The notes: generated by a model from the sequence alone, not told the origin. A stretch of 64,000 bases of DNA from Pectobacterium araliae (GCF_037076465.1 NZ_AP028908.1:2666001-2730000), one strand, 5' to 3'; shown: positions 9,236 through 19,641, counted from the stretch's first letter. Translations and numbers: made by a program.

Positions 9236-10050
9236 AAAACTGGCTATTCCCCCTGTTATTGACACTCCCGCTGGGGGTGTCTGCTGCCGAACGTATCGTT
9301 TCTATCGGCGGCGACGTCACGGAAATCATCTATGCGCTGGGCGCGGAGAAAGATTTGGTTGCGCGCGACAGCACCAGCCTGCACCCGGAAGCGGTGAAGA
9401 AACTGCCTGATGTGGGCTACATGCGCCAGCTTAACACCGAAGGTATTCTGGCAATGAAACCGTCTCTGGTGGTCGCCAGCGATTTGTCCCAACCATCACT
9501 CATCTTGCAGCAGGTGGCGGACAGCGGTACCAAAGTGATTCACGTTCCTGCACAGCCTTCGCTGGACGTGGTGCCGCAGAAAATCGGGGTCATCGCACAG
9601 GCGCTGGGCAAAGACAGCGAAGGGAAAAAACTGACGGAAACCTATCAGCAGCAGTTGGCAGCAGTCAAAACGTCACCGCTGCCGGTTAACGTGCTGTTCG
9701 TTCTCAGCCACGGCGGCATGACCGCAATGGCCGCAGGCAAAAACACCCCAGCGGACACGATTATCCGCCATACCGGGTTGAAAAATGCCATGCAGAACGT
9801 TGAACGCTACCAGCCGCTGTCGCAGGAAGGCGTGATTGCCAGCGCACCGGATCTGATTCTGATCTCCAGTCAGGGGCTGAAAACGCTGGGCGGCGACGCA
9901 CAAGTCTGGAAATTACCCGGTCTGGAACTGACGCCTGCTGGCAAGAACAAGCGTCTGTTAGTGGTCGATGATATGGCAATGCTGGGCTTTACGCTCGATA
10001 CCCCGACTCTCATGGCGACGCTGCGTCAGACAGCTGAAGCGATAAAATGA
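9232..10050 (+). CDS. hmuT: Periplasmic heme-binding protein of the heme ABC importer
   Basis: HmuT receives heme in the periplasm and passes it to HmuUV. The 272 residues begin with a cleavable signal peptide ([18 protein letters not shown]; cut after about residue 18). A TroA/BtuF-like fold follows, with [18 protein letters not shown] at the start and a conserved Tyr near residue 60 (VGYMRQL) typical of the heme ligand. It overlaps hmuS by 4 bp and hmuU by 4 bp. Confidence 0.93.
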   Translation: MKNWLFPLLLTLPLGVSAAERIVSIGGDVTEIIYALGAEKDLVARDSTSLHPEAVKKLPDVGYMRQLNTEGILAMKPSLVVASDLSQPSLILQQVADSGTKVIHVPAQPSLDVVPQKIGVIAQALGKDSEGKKLTETYQQQLAAVKTSPLPVNVLFVLSHGGMTAMAAGKNTPADTIIRHTGLKNAMQNVERYQPLSQEGVIASAPDLILISSQGLKTLGGDAQVWKLPGLELTPAGKNKRLLVVDDMAMLGFTLDTPTLMATLRQTAEAIK

Positions 10051-11051
10051 CACCACGGTTTCACCCGCGCACGTGGTTGATCGCGCTGCTGTTACTGATG
10101 GTGGCACTGATGGTGGGTGCCGCCAACATGGGCGCGCTAACCCTATCGCTCAAGATGTTATGGCAAACGCCGCTTGACGATCCGATCTGGCATATCTGGC
10201 TGAATATCCGCGTGCCCCGCGTGCTGCTGGCGATCCTCGTCGGTGGCGCGCTGGCCTGTTCTGGCGCGATTATGCAGGGGTTATTTCGTAATCCGCTGGC
10301 CGATCCTGGTCTACTTGGGATCAGCAGCGGTGCCGCGCTCTGCGTCGCGCTGACTATCGTGCTGCCGCTCGGCCTTCCCCCTCTGCTGGCGCTTTACGGC
10401 CCGATGTTCGCCGCTTTCGCGGGTAGTCTGGCGATTACAGCGATCATTTTCATCCTCAGCCGCTCCGAACAGGGTGGATTAACCCGGCTATTACTGGCAG
10501 GTATTGCGCTCAATGCACTGTGTATCGCGCTGATCGGTGTCCTGACCTACATCAGCACCGACCAACAGCTACGCCAGTTTTCACTCTGGGGTATGGGCAG
10601 CCTCGGGCAAGCACAGTGGCCAATGCTGCTGGTTGCCAGCACGCTGACCATCCCAGCCATGATCGCGACGCTGTACTATGCACGACGTCTGAACCTGTTA
10701 CAGTTAGGGGATGAAGAAGCGCATTACCTTGGCGTCAACGTGAAGCGCACCAAGCACATTCTGCTGCTGCTCAGTTCGCTGCTGGTCGGCGTGGCGGTGG
10801 CGGTAAGCGGTGTGATCGGATTCGTCGGGCTAATCATTCCGCACCTGATACGTTTGCATCTGGGTGCCGATCATCGCTGGCTCATTCCCGGTTCCATCCT
10901 CGGCGGTGCCTGTCTGCTGTTGTTCGCCGATACGCTGGCACGCACGCTGCTTGCTCCGGCAGAAATGCCCGTTGGGCTGTTAAGCAGCCTAATTGGCGGG
11001 CCGTATTTCTTATGGCTGATCGTTCAGCATAAAGGGCGGGGCAATGACTGA
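10047..11051 (+). CDS. hmuU: Heme ABC transporter permease
   Basis: FecCD/BtuC-family permease with about ten membrane segments over 334 residues. Signature motifs include [36 protein letters not shown] and [16 protein letters not shown], where the last forms the coupling helix region for the ATPase. Together with HmuT and HmuV it imports heme across the inner membrane. Its start overlaps hmuT by 4 bp (ATGA), and its end overlaps hmuV by 8 bp. Confidence 0.94.
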   Translation: MTPRFHPRTWLIALLLLMVALMVGAANMGALTLSLKMLWQTPLDDPIWHIWLNIRVPRVLLAILVGGALACSGAIMQGLFRNPLADPGLLGISSGAALCVALTIVLPLGLPPLLALYGPMFAAFAGSLAITAIIFILSRSEQGGLTRLLLAGIALNALCIALIGVLTYISTDQQLRQFSLWGMGSLGQAQWPMLLVASTLTIPAMIATLYYARRLNLLQLGDEEAHYLGVNVKRTKHILLLLSSLLVGVAVAVSGVIGFVGLIIPHLIRLHLGADHRWLIPGSILGGACLLLFADTLARTLLAPAEMPVGLLSSLIGGPYFLWLIVQHKGRGND

Positions 11052-11841
11052 TTCAGCGCTCGACCGGACGTTAGTCGCACGTCATCTACGCTTTCAGACC
11101 AACGGACGCTACCTGACGGATGACGTCTCTCTGGAACTGCACAGTGGGGAAATCGTCGCGATTATCGGCCCTAACGGTGCGGGGAAATCCACCCTGCTCC
11201 GTTTACTAACCGGTTATTTGACGCCAGATGAAGGCGAGTGCCTGTTAGCCGGACAGCCTTTTTCGCACTGGCAGCCCGGCGCGCTGGCAAAAACGCGCGC
11301 GGTGATGCGTCAACATAGCGGCATGGCGTTTGCGTTTAGCGTGCGGGATGTCGTTGCGATGGGGCGTTCCCCTCATGGGCGCTACCCGAAAAATGATGAT
11401 GTTATTCAGCAGGTCATGGCGCAAACGGGCTGTCTGGAACTGGCTACGCGCGACTATCGTCAGCTTTCCGGCGGAGAGCAGCAGCGGGTGCAACTGGCTC
11501 GCGTGCTGGCACAGCTGTGGCATCCAGAACCGACGCCAGGTTGGTTGTTTCTCGATGAACCGACTTCGGCGTTGGATCTGTACCATCAGCAGCACCTCTT
11601 ACGGCTGCTCAAGCAGCTTACACGCGAACAGCCGTTATCCGTATGCTGCGTCCTGCATGACCTGAATCTGGCCGCGCTGTATGCCGATCGCATTCTGCTG
11701 CTGCACGAAGGAAAGCTGGTCGCACAAGGCACGCCTGCGCAAGTGCTACAGGCAGACACGCTGACCCACTGGTATCGCGCCGATCTCAGCGTCGGTTCAC
11801 ATCCTGACTACACCATTCCGCAGGTTTATCTGCGGCAATAG
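11044..11841 (+). CDS. hmuV: Heme ABC transporter ATP-binding protein
   Basis: ATPase of the heme importer, 265 residues. The Walker A motif GPNGAGKST lies near residue 43, the signature [19 protein letters not shown] near residue 141, the Walker B/D-loop [12 protein letters not shown] near 167, and the switch His in VLHDLNLAA. It is the last gene of the operon and is convergent with selO. Neither the window's upstream side nor its downstream side carries a TonB-dependent heme receptor. Confidence 0.94.
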   Translation: MTDSALDRTLVARHLRFQTNGRYLTDDVSLELHSGEIVAIIGPNGAGKSTLLRLLTGYLTPDEGECLLAGQPFSHWQPGALAKTRAVMRQHSGMAFAFSVRDVVAMGRSPHGRYPKNDDVIQQVMAQTGCLELATRDYRQLSGGEQQRVQLARVLAQLWHPEPTPGWLFLDEPTSALDLYHQQHLLRLLKQLTREQPLSVCCVLHDLNLAALYADRILLLHEGKLVAQGTPAQVLQADTLTHWYRADLSVGSHPDYTIPQVYLRQ

Positions 11842-11851
11842 CCAAGTCCCC

Positions 11852-11876
11852 CCTGCTCCGGTTCAACTGGAGCAGG
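11852..11876. terminator. Hairpin between convergent hmuV and selO
   Basis: CCTGCTCC (11852-11859) pairs with GGAGCAGG (11869-11876). It lies directly after hmuV and reaches into the last codons of selO. No long T run follows, so termination would be imperfect. Confidence 0.5.
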
Positions 11877-13314
11877 AAATCTCCAGATGCTTGCCCCACT
11901 CTGGCGGTAACGCCGCTAAATCGCTCTTCTCCGGCTGTTCATCAAACGGTTGGCATAGCGCCTGATGCAAACGCGCCAGCACACTGATGTCATCACTTTC
12001 CGCCCGTTCAATCGCCATCTGTGCCAGATAATTACGCAGAATATATTTTGGGTTCGTCGCATTCATCAACCGACGACGTTCCTCATCGCCCTGCTCTTCC
12101 TGCATCAGCCTCTGGCGATAGGTCGCAAACCAGCTATCGAACGCAGCCCTGTCGATGAATTCATCACGAAGCGGCGAGCGTGATGCCTGCTTCTCGCTGT
12201 CTGCCAGCAGGCGGAATGTGCGGGTGTAATCGCTGCCTTCCTGCTGCATCAAGCGTAACAGCCCAACCAATACGTCATTATCTTCAGCACTCGCGGTAAA
12301 TAAGCCCAGCTTAGCGCGCATCAGCGTACCGTAGTGCTGCATCAACGTCGGTTCATAGCGGGCAAGCGCGCGCTCCAGCGTTTCAGTGTCCATCAGCCCC
12401 GACAGTGCCTGCGCCAGCCGATGCAAATTCCACAGTCCCACGGCGGGTTGATTGTCGAACGCATAGCGCCCACGGTGATCGGAGTGATTACAAATGAAAT
12501 CGGGCTGATAAGCATCTAAAAAGCCGTAAGGGCCATAGTCGATGGTCAGCCCTAAAATCGACATGTTGTCCGTATTCATGACGCCGTGCGCAAATCCGAC
12601 CGCTTGCCAATGCGTAATCAGCCGGGCAGTCCGTTCTACCACATCACCAAACCACAACGCATAACGCCGCTCGTCGTTTTCCCACTGCGGCCAGTGGCGG
12701 GCAATCACATACTCCACCAACTGACGCACTTTTTCTGGTTCACGGCGATAGTAGAAATGCTCGAAATGACCGAAGCGTACATGGCTTTCTGCCACGCGCA
12801 GCAGCATTGCCCCTTTTTCTTCCTGCTCACGCTGCACTGGATGTTCGCTGGTAACAATCGTCAGCGCCCGCGTGGTGGGAATTCCCAGATGGTGCATCGC
12901 TTCCGAGGCCAGAAATTCACGTATTGCTGAGCGCAGCACCGCACGACCGTCGCCCATGCGCGAATACGGCGTTAGCCCCGCACCTTTGAGGTGCCAGTCC
13001 ACGCTACGGCCATCCGCTAGCTGTTGTTCCCCGAGTAAGATGCCGCGCCCGTCCCCCAACTGACCGGCCCACGCGCCAAACTGATGGCCGCTATAAACCT
13101 GCGCCAGCGGTGCCATTCCCGGCAACAAACGCTCGCCGCTCCAGATGGCATCCTGTTCTGACGTAAACCAGTCAGAAGATAAGCCAAGCTCCGTAGCCAG
13201 ACCTTCGCTGTGATAAAGCAGACGAGCGCCATGCAGCGGCGTCGGCTGTAGCGCGGTGTAGAACCCCGGCAGTTGGTCAAAATAGTGATTTTTGAATAAC
13301 GGTGTCTGCTGCAT
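11863..13314 (-). CDS. selO: SelO protein adenylyltransferase (YdiU)
   Basis: A pseudokinase-fold enzyme that transfers AMP to protein Ser/Thr/Tyr residues, linked to redox homeostasis. The 483 residues are typical. Visible motifs include [16 protein letters not shown] near residue 75 (nucleotide binding), [20 protein letters not shown], and [20 protein letters not shown] with the metal-binding Asn and Asp. The extreme C-terminus CSS is the position of selenocysteine in eukaryotic SelO. Here it is an ordinary cysteine codon. It is convergent with hmuV. Confidence 0.94.
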   Translation of the reverse strand: MQQTPLFKNHYFDQLPGFYTALQPTPLHGARLLYHSEGLATELGLSSDWFTSEQDAIWSGERLLPGMAPLAQVYSGHQFGAWAGQLGDGRGILLGEQQLADGRSVDWHLKGAGLTPYSRMGDGRAVLRSAIREFLASEAMHHLGIPTTRALTIVTSEHPVQREQEEKGAMLLRVAESHVRFGHFEHFYYRREPEKVRQLVEYVIARHWPQWENDERRYALWFGDVVERTARLITHWQAVGFAHGVMNTDNMSILGLTIDYGPYGFLDAYQPDFICNHSDHRGRYAFDNQPAVGLWNLHRLAQALSGLMDTETLERALARYEPTLMQHYGTLMRAKLGLFTASAEDNDVLVGLLRLMQQEGSDYTRTFRLLADSEKQASRSPLRDEFIDRAAFDSWFATYRQRLMQEEQGDEERRRLMNATNPKYILRNYLAQMAIERAESDDISVLARLHQALCQPFDEQPEKSDLAALPPEWGKHLEISCSS

Positions 13315-13490
13315 CCTGTCTCTCTAATACCACTCTATTCAGGTGAAGAGAGCCACGCGCTCACCACACAACAATTAACGGGTAGATAGAAAGTGTAGAG
13401 GGATGGCACTGAAATTAACACGGAGGAAACACAGGGGTATTATTTTCCTTACGTTTCTTTGTCATCGATTCGTTGAGAAAGACAGGACGT

Positions 13491-14507
13491 CTAGCGCAAA
13501 CTTTGCGCCAGCCACTCAGCCAGTTCCTGCAAGTCGTTTTGCTGTTCGGGGAAAGCCGTAATCTGTGCCTGACACGCCGCCGCCAAGGCTTCCGGGCGAT
13601 ACGCCGTTCCCTGCAATGTGGAAGCGAGTGCTTCTAACGGCGCGGGATTCAGGCTATCGGTATAAATCTGCGCCCGAACGATCACGCCGCGCTCCACATC
13701 GAAATGTAATTCAACGCCGCCCCAGATAAAGCGGTTATCCAGTAAATGCGAGAAATCCGGTGCCTGACCGAAATTCCATTCCCAGCTGCTTTGACGCACA
13801 AACTGTTCGCTGAATCCCGGTAGATCAGGATAGGCGGAAGGCGAGATGATTTCCGGCTCACAGTGCTCGCCGAAATAATCAAAGAAGGCCTGCGTCACCG
13901 ACTGACAAATCGCCTGATGATCGACAGAAGGCAGCAATTCCATCAGATTAGCGACGCGGGAACGCACGGACGTAATCCCTTTCGCCTGTAGCTTCTTACT
14001 ATCTGGGTTTAAATAATCCGCTAAACGACTGAGATCCGCGTTCAGCAGTAGCGTACCGTGATGAAAACCGCGATCTTTGGTTTCACGATAGGCGGAGCCG
14101 GATACCTTACGCACGCCATCCGCGGTTTCCACCACCAGATCGTTACGCCCCGAGGCGCTGGCTTTTAACCCAAGCGCGCTGAGTGCATCCAGAACAATCT
14201 GCGTTGAGACGCTTTTATCGTATTCCGGCTTGCCCGCCATGAAGGTAAAGCAGGTATTACCGAGATCGTGAAAGACCGCCCCGCCGCCGCTGCTGCGCCG
14301 CGCCAGCTTGATGCCATCCTCTTCCATCCGTCGGGTATTACACTCTTTCCACGGGTTCTGAGCGCGGCCAATAACCACGGTTTCCGCATTCCTCCACAAA
14401 AACAGTACCCGCTGCGTGGTGGGCATCTGGCGAAAGATGCACTCTTCAACAGCCAAATTAAACCAGGGATCGTAAGAGTCGGAGATCAATAAACGCAGAG
14501 AGGACAT
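13491..14507 (-). CDS. lplA: Lipoate-protein ligase A
   Basis: Scavenges lipoate by activating it with ATP and attaching it to the E2 and GcvH lipoyl domains. The 338 residues match E. coli LplA. Motifs include [20 protein letters not shown] near residue 70, the catalytic Lys in [19 protein letters not shown] near 133, and the accessory C-terminal domain seen in E. coli. The start is the ATG at 14505-14507 with GGAG about 10 bp upstream. A longer reading from 14534 adds nine unconserved residues. The 45 bp gap to nlpC suggests a shared transcript. Confidence 0.95.
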   Translation of the reverse strand: MSSLRLLISDSYDPWFNLAVEECIFRQMPTTQRVLFLWRNAETVVIGRAQNPWKECNTRRMEEDGIKLARRSSGGGAVFHDLGNTCFTFMAGKPEYDKSVSTQIVLDALSALGLKASASGRNDLVVETADGVRKVSGSAYRETKDRGFHHGTLLLNADLSRLADYLNPDSKKLQAKGITSVRSRVANLMELLPSVDHQAICQSVTQAFFDYFGEHCEPEIISPSAYPDLPGFSEQFVRQSSWEWNFGQAPDFSHLLDNRFIWGGVELHFDVERGVIVRAQIYTDSLNPAPLEALASTLQGTAYRPEALAAACQAQITAFPEQQNDLQELAEWLAQSLR

Positions 14508-14552
14508 GAGTGGATAGCTCCATGCTGTCAACAAAACAAAATAAGGAAGGAA

Positions 14553-15041
14553 TTAGATGCGGCGAGCCTGCCAGTACGCCCGCTTCCAATATACGTTATC
14601 CAGCGACGATCGGATGACACCTTGGCTGGTGGACGCGTGAATAAACTGGTCATCTTTGTCATAAATGCCGACGTGCAGCCCACTGCTGCCGCTGCCCGTT
14701 TTGAAAAAGACCAAATCGCCTGGCAGCAGATTTTCACGGTCAATACGCTCACCCAGCTCGGTTTGCTCTTCCGTGGTACGCGGTAATTGCATACCAAACT
14801 TATCGCGAAACGTCAGGTAGACGAAACCAGAGCAATCGACGCCATTACGATCCAGACCACCATAGCGATAAGGCGTTCTGTACCATTGCCCCAGTTGATC
14901 GTTTAGCTGCACCATCACCATGATTGAATCGCTCAGACGCGCATTCGGCGGCGGATTATTATGTCGACTACTGCTACAGCCGACCAAAATCAGGCTGGCG
15001 AGGATCAAAGCATGTCGTAAACGTATCATCGCGATTACCAT
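14553..15041 (-). CDS. nlpC: NlpC/P60-family lipoprotein
   Basis: A putative murein endopeptidase lipoprotein of 162 residues. It has a signal peptide with lipobox LVGC (Cys about residue 22) and an NlpC/P60 domain with the catalytic Cys in GVDCSGFVYLTF, the His in SGLHVGIY and a third polar residue in QFIHAST. The ending KRAYWQARRI is typical. An internal ATG at 15029 is an alternative start, and neither start has a strong RBS. It sits next to btuD, as in E. coli. Confidence 0.93.
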   Translation of the reverse strand: MVIAMIRLRHALILASLILVGCSSSRHNNPPPNARLSDSIMVMVQLNDQLGQWYRTPYRYGGLDRNGVDCSGFVYLTFRDKFGMQLPRTTEEQTELGERIDRENLLPGDLVFFKTGSGSSGLHVGIYDKDDQFIHASTSQGVIRSSLDNVYWKRAYWQARRI

Positions 15042-15175
15042 AAAACCGCCGAGGCCATAAACCTCTGGCGTTTGAAAATGCTAGGTATTGATTAATTTAG
15101 CGTTTAATCGGGGCCTCTGGCAAGTAAAGGCGATTTTTCCTATTTTCTAACGACGCGATCTCCTCGCGACAACAG

Positions 15176-15952
15176 TCAGGCACTGCGCGTGATGATCCAG
15201 TTTCTGCCATCCACCACGTGCCGCTGAAACGCGACCCCGAACACAGGAGACAGCACGTCCGGCAGCATGACATCCGCCGTTTCGCCCTGCGCCACCAGAG
15301 TCCCTGCCGACAGCAGCCACACGCGATCCGCATGGTGGGCGCTGTGGTTCAGATCGTGTGCGCAAACCACGACCGCCATCCCCAAACGACAGAGTTCGCT
15401 CAGTAACGCATCCAGTGCCACCTGCTGAGCCACATCCAGACTGTTGGTCGGCTCGTCCAGCAACAGCAGACGCGCATGCGGGTTGAGCGTCGGCCAAATC
15501 TGCAACAGCGCGGCCGCCAGCCGAACGCGCTGCCATTCACCGCCCGACAGTTGCGTGAGCGGACGCGCCAGTTTGTCGGTTAACATCAGGCGTTCCGCCA
15601 GAACGCGCACCACCTTTTCAACCGCATGTTCCTGAGCCAGCGGCGGTTGATGCCGTTGCCAATACTGAAATACCGGCATCAGCGCCAGCGGCGGTTGCTG
15701 CTGTGCCAGATAGGCGCGCCGCACGGCCAGATCCGCTGCCGTATAATCCGACAGCGGCGTGCCAGCAAGATAGACGTCACCTTCTCCCGCCAGCAAACCC
15801 GCCGCCCTTGCCAGCAAGGTGCTCTTTCCCGCACCGTTCGGGCCAATGATGTGCAGCAGCTCACCGCGATAAAATTCCGCCGTCGTTGACGACAAACGCG
15901 GCAAGACACTGGCCTGCCGCAACTGCAATACTGGGGAAGTCTGCTGCGTCAA
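15176..15952 (-). CDS. btuD: Vitamin B12 ABC transporter ATPase
   Basis: ATPase of the BtuCD-F cobalamin importer, 258 residues. Walker A is [16 protein letters not shown] near residue 37, the signature is LSGGEWQRVRLAAALLQ near 139, and Walker B/D-loop is LLLLDEPTNSLDVAQQ. The only suitable start is a TTG at 15950-15952, immediately after the btuE stop (TAATTG). It must therefore be translated by coupling to btuE. Few internal ATGs exist before Walker A. Confidence 0.93.
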   Translation of the reverse strand: MTQQTSPVLQLRQASVLPRLSSTTAEFYRGELLHIIGPNGAGKSTLLARAAGLLAGEGDVYLAGTPLSDYTAADLAVRRAYLAQQQPPLALMPVFQYWQRHQPPLAQEHAVEKVVRVLAERLMLTDKLARPLTQLSGGEWQRVRLAAALLQIWPTLNPHARLLLLDEPTNSLDVAQQVALDALLSELCRLGMAVVVCAHDLNHSAHHADRVWLLSAGTLVAQGETADVMLPDVLSPVFGVAFQRHVVDGRNWIITRSA

Positions 15953-16504
15953 TTATTTTGCCAACGTATCTTCAATGGCTTTTACGATGGTGGCATGGTC
16001 AGGCGACATATCCGGCGCGAAACGCTCAATCACGCGACCTTCACGATCGACCAGGAATTTTTCGAAATTCCACAGGATATCTTCTGGATTCTTGGGTTTA
16101 CGGCCTTTATTGACCAAGCGGGCAAAAAAGTCACTTTTCCAGGTTCCATTGGCTTCCGGTTGCTGACGAATCAATAACTGGTACAGCGGGTGACGGTTCT
16201 CGCCATTCACTTCAATTTTGCTGAACATCGGGAACTGAACACCAAACGTCCCACGGCAGAATTCCTGAATTTCTTCTTCCGAGCCCGGTTCCTGTCCTGC
16301 AAATTCATTGGAGGGGAATCCCAACACGACCAACCCTTTGTCGCGATAGGTTTCGTAGAGTTTTTCCAACGCGTCGTATTGTTTAGTCAAGCCGCATTGA
16401 GAGGCGACGTTGACGACTAAAGCCACCTGCCCTTTAAACGCCTCAAACGTTGTCGCTTTCCCATCGATGGTGGTCAGCGGAATGGCATAAATTTCAGTGC
16501 TCAT
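15953..16504 (-). CDS. btuE: BtuE thiol peroxidase (glutathione peroxidase family)
   Basis: A small non-selenium glutathione-peroxidase-like enzyme. Despite its name it acts on peroxides, using thioredoxin or glutathione, and is not needed for B12 transport. The 183 residues match E. coli. The active-site motif is NVASQCGLTKQYDALEKLY with the peroxidatic Cys near residue 36, and GFPSNEFAGQEPG and the WNFEKFLVDREG Trp block are also present. The ATG at 16504 has GGGAG 8 bp upstream. A longer reading from 16546 overruns that site. It lies between btuC and btuD. Confidence 0.95.
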   Translation of the reverse strand: MSTEIYAIPLTTIDGKATTFEAFKGQVALVVNVASQCGLTKQYDALEKLYETYRDKGLVVLGFPSNEFAGQEPGSEEEIQEFCRGTFGVQFPMFSKIEVNGENRHPLYQLLIRQQPEANGTWKSDFFARLVNKGRKPKNPEDILWNFEKFLVDREGRVIERFAPDMSPDHATIVKAIEDTLAK

Positions 16505-16555
16505 CGTTTTGCTCCCTTCAGTGATAAACAAGAGTGGATAGAACAAGACATCTCG

Positions 16556-17551
16556 CTACAGTCGATTGCGTAATAGTAGCCAGATAAACCACGGCGATCC
16601 CAGCGTAGCGGTAACCACGCCTATCGGCAACTCGGCGGAGCGTAGCGCAACACGCGCGACCGTATCCGCCAGTAGCAGCAAGCCGCCGCCAGCCAACGCA
16701 CATCCGGTCAATAAATAACGCTGATCGGTCAGTCCGTACAACCGTAACATGTGTGGGATCACCAATCCAATAAACGCGATGATACCGGCCAGTGCCACGC
16801 TCAGGCCAACCTGTACGCCCATCACCAACACGAGAATCGTCCGCCAGCGATAGACAGGGATACCTAACTGACGTGCCTGAATCTCACCCAGCGTCAGTCC
16901 ATTCAACACCGCACCCTGACGACTCAGCCACAATAGCAGCGGTAATAGCGCCAACATCAGCCAACCATGTCGCCAGTCAATGCCGCTGAAACCGCCCATC
17001 ATCCAGTACATCAGTTGGCGTAAATCGAGGCTGGTACTGAAATAGACCGCCCAGGTCATCACCGCGCTACAGATAATCCCGAGCGCAATGCCGATGAGTA
17101 ACAAACGGGTATTGGAGATATGACGGCGGGCAAAATGGAGTAACAGAAAGGTGATCAGCAACGCACCAGCGATGGCACTCAGGCTTAACATCCAGACGGG
17201 GAGCAATCCCTGCCCCAACAGTACCGTCAGCACTAAAGCCACACCTGCGCCGTTTGCCACACCCAGCAGCCCCGGTTCCGCCAGCGGATTATCAAAGACA
17301 GCCTGCATCACGGTGCCCGACATCGCCAGACTGGCACCTACCAGCATCACGGCCAGCGTTCTGGGCAAACGCAGTTGCCAGACAAAGAGCTGCTGCGCGT
17401 CATCCAGCCAGGCCGTCGGCCAAATCCAGCGTTCCCCGGCGCACAGGCTGATAACCAACGTGAATGCAAGAAACGCCAACAGCAGAGCCAGACTCCGACG
17501 ATCGCGTCTGCACTGCTGTTGTTTTAGCTGGCTGTAATGAGGTAACGGCAT
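16556..17551 (-). CDS. btuC: Vitamin B12 ABC transporter permease
   Basis: FecCD-family permease of 331 residues with about ten membrane segments. Motifs include [35 protein letters not shown] and [18 protein letters not shown]. It forms the BtuC2D2 channel fed by BtuF (not in this window). In E. coli ihfA, pheT and pheS precede btuC, but here a methyltransferase gene lies upstream, marking a synteny break. The 120 bp gap upstream holds no clear feature. Confidence 0.95.
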   Translation of the reverse strand: MPLPHYSQLKQQQCRRDRRSLALLLAFLAFTLVISLCAGERWIWPTAWLDDAQQLFVWQLRLPRTLAVMLVGASLAMSGTVMQAVFDNPLAEPGLLGVANGAGVALVLTVLLGQGLLPVWMLSLSAIAGALLITFLLLHFARRHISNTRLLLIGIALGIICSAVMTWAVYFSTSLDLRQLMYWMMGGFSGIDWRHGWLMLALLPLLLWLSRQGAVLNGLTLGEIQARQLGIPVYRWRTILVLVMGVQVGLSVALAGIIAFIGLVIPHMLRLYGLTDQRYLLTGCALAGGGLLLLADTVARVALRSAELPIGVVTATLGSPWFIWLLLRNRL

Positions 17552-17672
17552 CGCGTGCTTTAGCGGGATATCACCCGGCGGTAATTAAGTATTGTCATGT
17601 ATGTTAAACGATTTCGCCTGCCTTACACGCTTTTTCCTTATTACCGCTACGCAATCAGAATGGAGACGACGA

Positions 17673-18437
17673 TTACTTGGTGCTGCATACCGCAATATAG
17701 TTAAGCTGCTTCCGATTACGGCGAAAAGTATGGAACATATTGAAGAACATGCTGCGGTTTTCTTTTTTCAGCGCATTTTTTACGATACGTGCCGCACCGG
17801 CTACCCCTTCATCATAAATCAGCCCTTGTGGCGTCAGCAGCGTCATCGCGCCGTTATCGTAGTTAACGTTGCTAAAACCACACGCCTGAAACAGCGTCAC
17901 CCAGCGTTCACGCAGCATCGGCTGTGCATGGACGTTAATCGCTTTATGCATCTGTTCCACCGCTTGCAATGCCCCGGAATCTTTCTCGGAAAGCAGCATG
18001 ATATCGTGCGTAATCAGGCGGCCGCCCGGTTTGAGCACGCGATAATATTCGGCAATAATGCGGCTCTTGGCCTTGTCAGCATACATCGTCAGCATCGCTT
18101 CATTAATCACCACGTCAAAGTGATTATCGGGAAACGGCAGCTCCAACGCATTGGCCTGCATAATCGTGACCTGCGAGGCTAACCCGTTCGCTACGACATT
18201 TTCCTGCGCTTTCTGTAGCGCGACTTTATCCATATCCGCGCCAATAACCTGACAGCCAAATCGACGCGCAATCTCCATCGCCGTAGTGCCCATATTGCAG
18301 GCGACTTCTAATACTACGCTGTCCTGCCGGAACCCCGCTTGACTGAGTAGCCACTCGGTTGCCTTTCTGCCGCCGGGGCGCAGACGTTTTTTCCCCAATC
18401 GGGCTAAAAATTTATGTCCAGCTTCATGATCGCTCAT
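17673..18437 (-). CDS. Class I SAM-dependent methyltransferase, unknown substrate
   Basis: A 254-residue Rossmann-fold methyltransferase. Motif I is VVLEVACNMGTTAMEIARRF near residue 42, an acidic residue for SAM ribose lies in VIGADMDKVAL, motif II is FDVVINEAMLTMY and motif III is RVLKPGGRLITHDIML. No substrate can be named. The overall shape is that of the UbiE/small-molecule group. RBS AAGGAG lies 8 bp before the ATG. It is 38 bp downstream of the cupin gene on the same strand, so the two are probably one operon, divergent from a Crp/Fnr regulator. Confidence 0.75.
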   Translation of the reverse strand: MSDHEAGHKFLARLGKKRLRPGGRKATEWLLSQAGFRQDSVVLEVACNMGTTAMEIARRFGCQVIGADMDKVALQKAQENVVANGLASQVTIMQANALELPFPDNHFDVVINEAMLTMYADKAKSRIIAEYYRVLKPGGRLITHDIMLLSEKDSGALQAVEQMHKAINVHAQPMLRERWVTLFQACGFSNVNYDNGAMTLLTPQGLIYDEGVAGAARIVKNALKKENRSMFFNMFHTFRRNRKQLNYIAVCSTK

Positions 18438-18475
18438 ACTGCCACTCCTTCATTCTGTGTTATCGCATTCTCTAT

Positions 18476-18808
18476 TTACTGCGTTTTCAGCATGGTCAGT
18501 AACATACGTGACGACTGCTGCGCATCAACGGCATGCGGGATATTGGCGGGCATACGTACCAACGTGCCAGGCTGTGCGATAACAGGCTCGCCACCGATCG
18601 TCAGCAATAATTCACCTTCAAGTACCATAACCAGTGCATCATAAGGCGCACTGTGTTCACTCAACCCCTGCCCCTGATCGAAGGCAAACAGCGTAACATT
18701 GCCGCCGTCGGTACGGGCCAACACGCGACTGGCGATACCGTGTTCAGTGGGGGTAATTAATTCATGGAGAACCAACGCCTGTGCCGCCGGGAGGGTATTA
18801 TCTTTCAT
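18476..18808 (-). CDS. Small single-domain cupin protein
   Basis: A 110-residue cupin_2 protein. The two cupin motifs are degenerate but visible: SEHSAPYDALVMVLEGELLL near residue 50 and GTLVRMPANIPHAVDA near residue 82, with metal-ligand His candidates in each. Such proteins bind a metal and a small ligand or act as isomerases, dioxygenases or sensors. Function cannot be assigned. GGAG precedes the ATG. It is the first gene of a two-gene unit with the methyltransferase. Confidence 0.75.
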   Translation of the reverse strand: MKDNTLPAAQALVLHELITPTEHGIASRVLARTDGGNVTLFAFDQGQGLSEHSAPYDALVMVLEGELLLTIGGEPVIAQPGTLVRMPANIPHAVDAQQSSRMLLTMLKTQ

Positions 18809-18850
18809 GGAAACGCTCCGCTATTTTCGATTCAGCACGCCGTGATTTTG

Positions 18851-18869
18851 CTTGCTGAATTCATGCAAG
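18851..18869. promoter_or_regulatory. Inverted repeat between the cupin gene and the Crp/Fnr gene
   Basis: CTTGC at 18851-18855 is inverted as GCAAG at 18865-18869, around an AT-rich TGAATTCA core. It lies in the 116 bp divergent promoter region. It is the best operator candidate for the neighbouring Crp/Fnr regulator. It is not a canonical FNR box (TTGAT-N4-ATCAA), so this is an inference from position and symmetry. Confidence 0.45.
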
Positions 18870-18924
18870 TGATTATTATTTTCATTTAACGACTTAATGG
18901 TAATACCCGCCTCTGGGAGGGCAA

Positions 18925-19641
18925 ATGACATTTGTCAAAAAGGCGCTCTCGCCCGATGAATACGGCGAGGTGCTGTTTCAGCATGACTGGATGCGCGACG
19001 AACCCGGCGATGTAGTGTGTGAGCTATTGGCAAAAAGTGAACGCCTGTTTTTCCGGCAGGATGATGTCCTGTTTCGCGAAGGCGACAAAATGCAGCACTG
19101 TTTACTGGTTGAAACGGGAAAATTGCAGGCTTTTCGCCATACCTATGGCGGAGATGAGAAAATTTTCGGGCAGTTTGAACGTGGTGAGTTTGTCGCTATC
19201 GCCGCCGTCTTTATGGATCACGGTCGCTTCCCAATGAATATCCGCGCGCTGAGCGATGGCCATACACTGATGATTCCACGGCAGGATATTCACCAGTTTT
19301 GTTTGCAACGCCCGGAACTGGCACTGCGCTTGCTGAATTATCTGGGCAAGAAACTCTATTCGACCATCAACCAAATCGACTGGCTGACCTCCAGTTCCGC
19401 GCCACAGCGTCTGGCAGATTACCTACTGCGGCAGCATCACATTCAACAAACCCAGCATCTGACATTACCAGTGAGCCGAGGGCAGCTCGCCACGTCATTA
19501 GGGATGCGCGGTGAAACGCTGAGTCGATTGATATCCGACTGGAAGCGACAAGGCCACATTACCTATCGAGGCCATCAGGTGGAATTGTGCGATCTGAATT
19601 ATCTGAAAGAACTGGCTGCCGAAGCTCGGCGCACATTCTGA
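18925..19641 (+). CDS. Crp/Fnr-family transcriptional regulator
   Basis: 238 residues with an N-terminal cyclic-nucleotide-like sensor domain (about residues 30-145), a dimer helix near 150 and a winged HTH near 190 (SRGQLATSLGMRGETLSRLI). The recognition helix GETLSRL keeps the Glu, Ser and Arg that FNR uses to read TTGAT-type half-sites. The N-terminal four-cysteine cluster of FNR is absent, so it is not an FNR-type oxygen sensor. GGGAGG precedes the ATG by 4 bp. It probably controls the divergent cupin-methyltransferase pair and itself. The signal is unknown. Confidence 0.85.
   Translation: MTFVKKALSPDEYGEVLFQHDWMRDEPGDVVCELLAKSERLFFRQDDVLFREGDKMQHCLLVETGKLQAFRHTYGGDEKIFGQFERGEFVAIAAVFMDHGRFPMNIRALSDGHTLMIPRQDIHQFCLQRPELALRLLNYLGKKLYSTINQIDWLTSSSAPQRLADYLLRQHHIQQTQHLTLPVSRGQLATSLGMRGETLSRLISDWKRQGHITYRGHQVELCDLNYLKELAAEARRTF

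Noticed and set aside
11863..11871. C-terminal CSS of SelO as a selenocysteine site
   Set aside because: The codon is an ordinary Cys codon with no in-frame UGA, and bacterial SelO proteins use Cys here.
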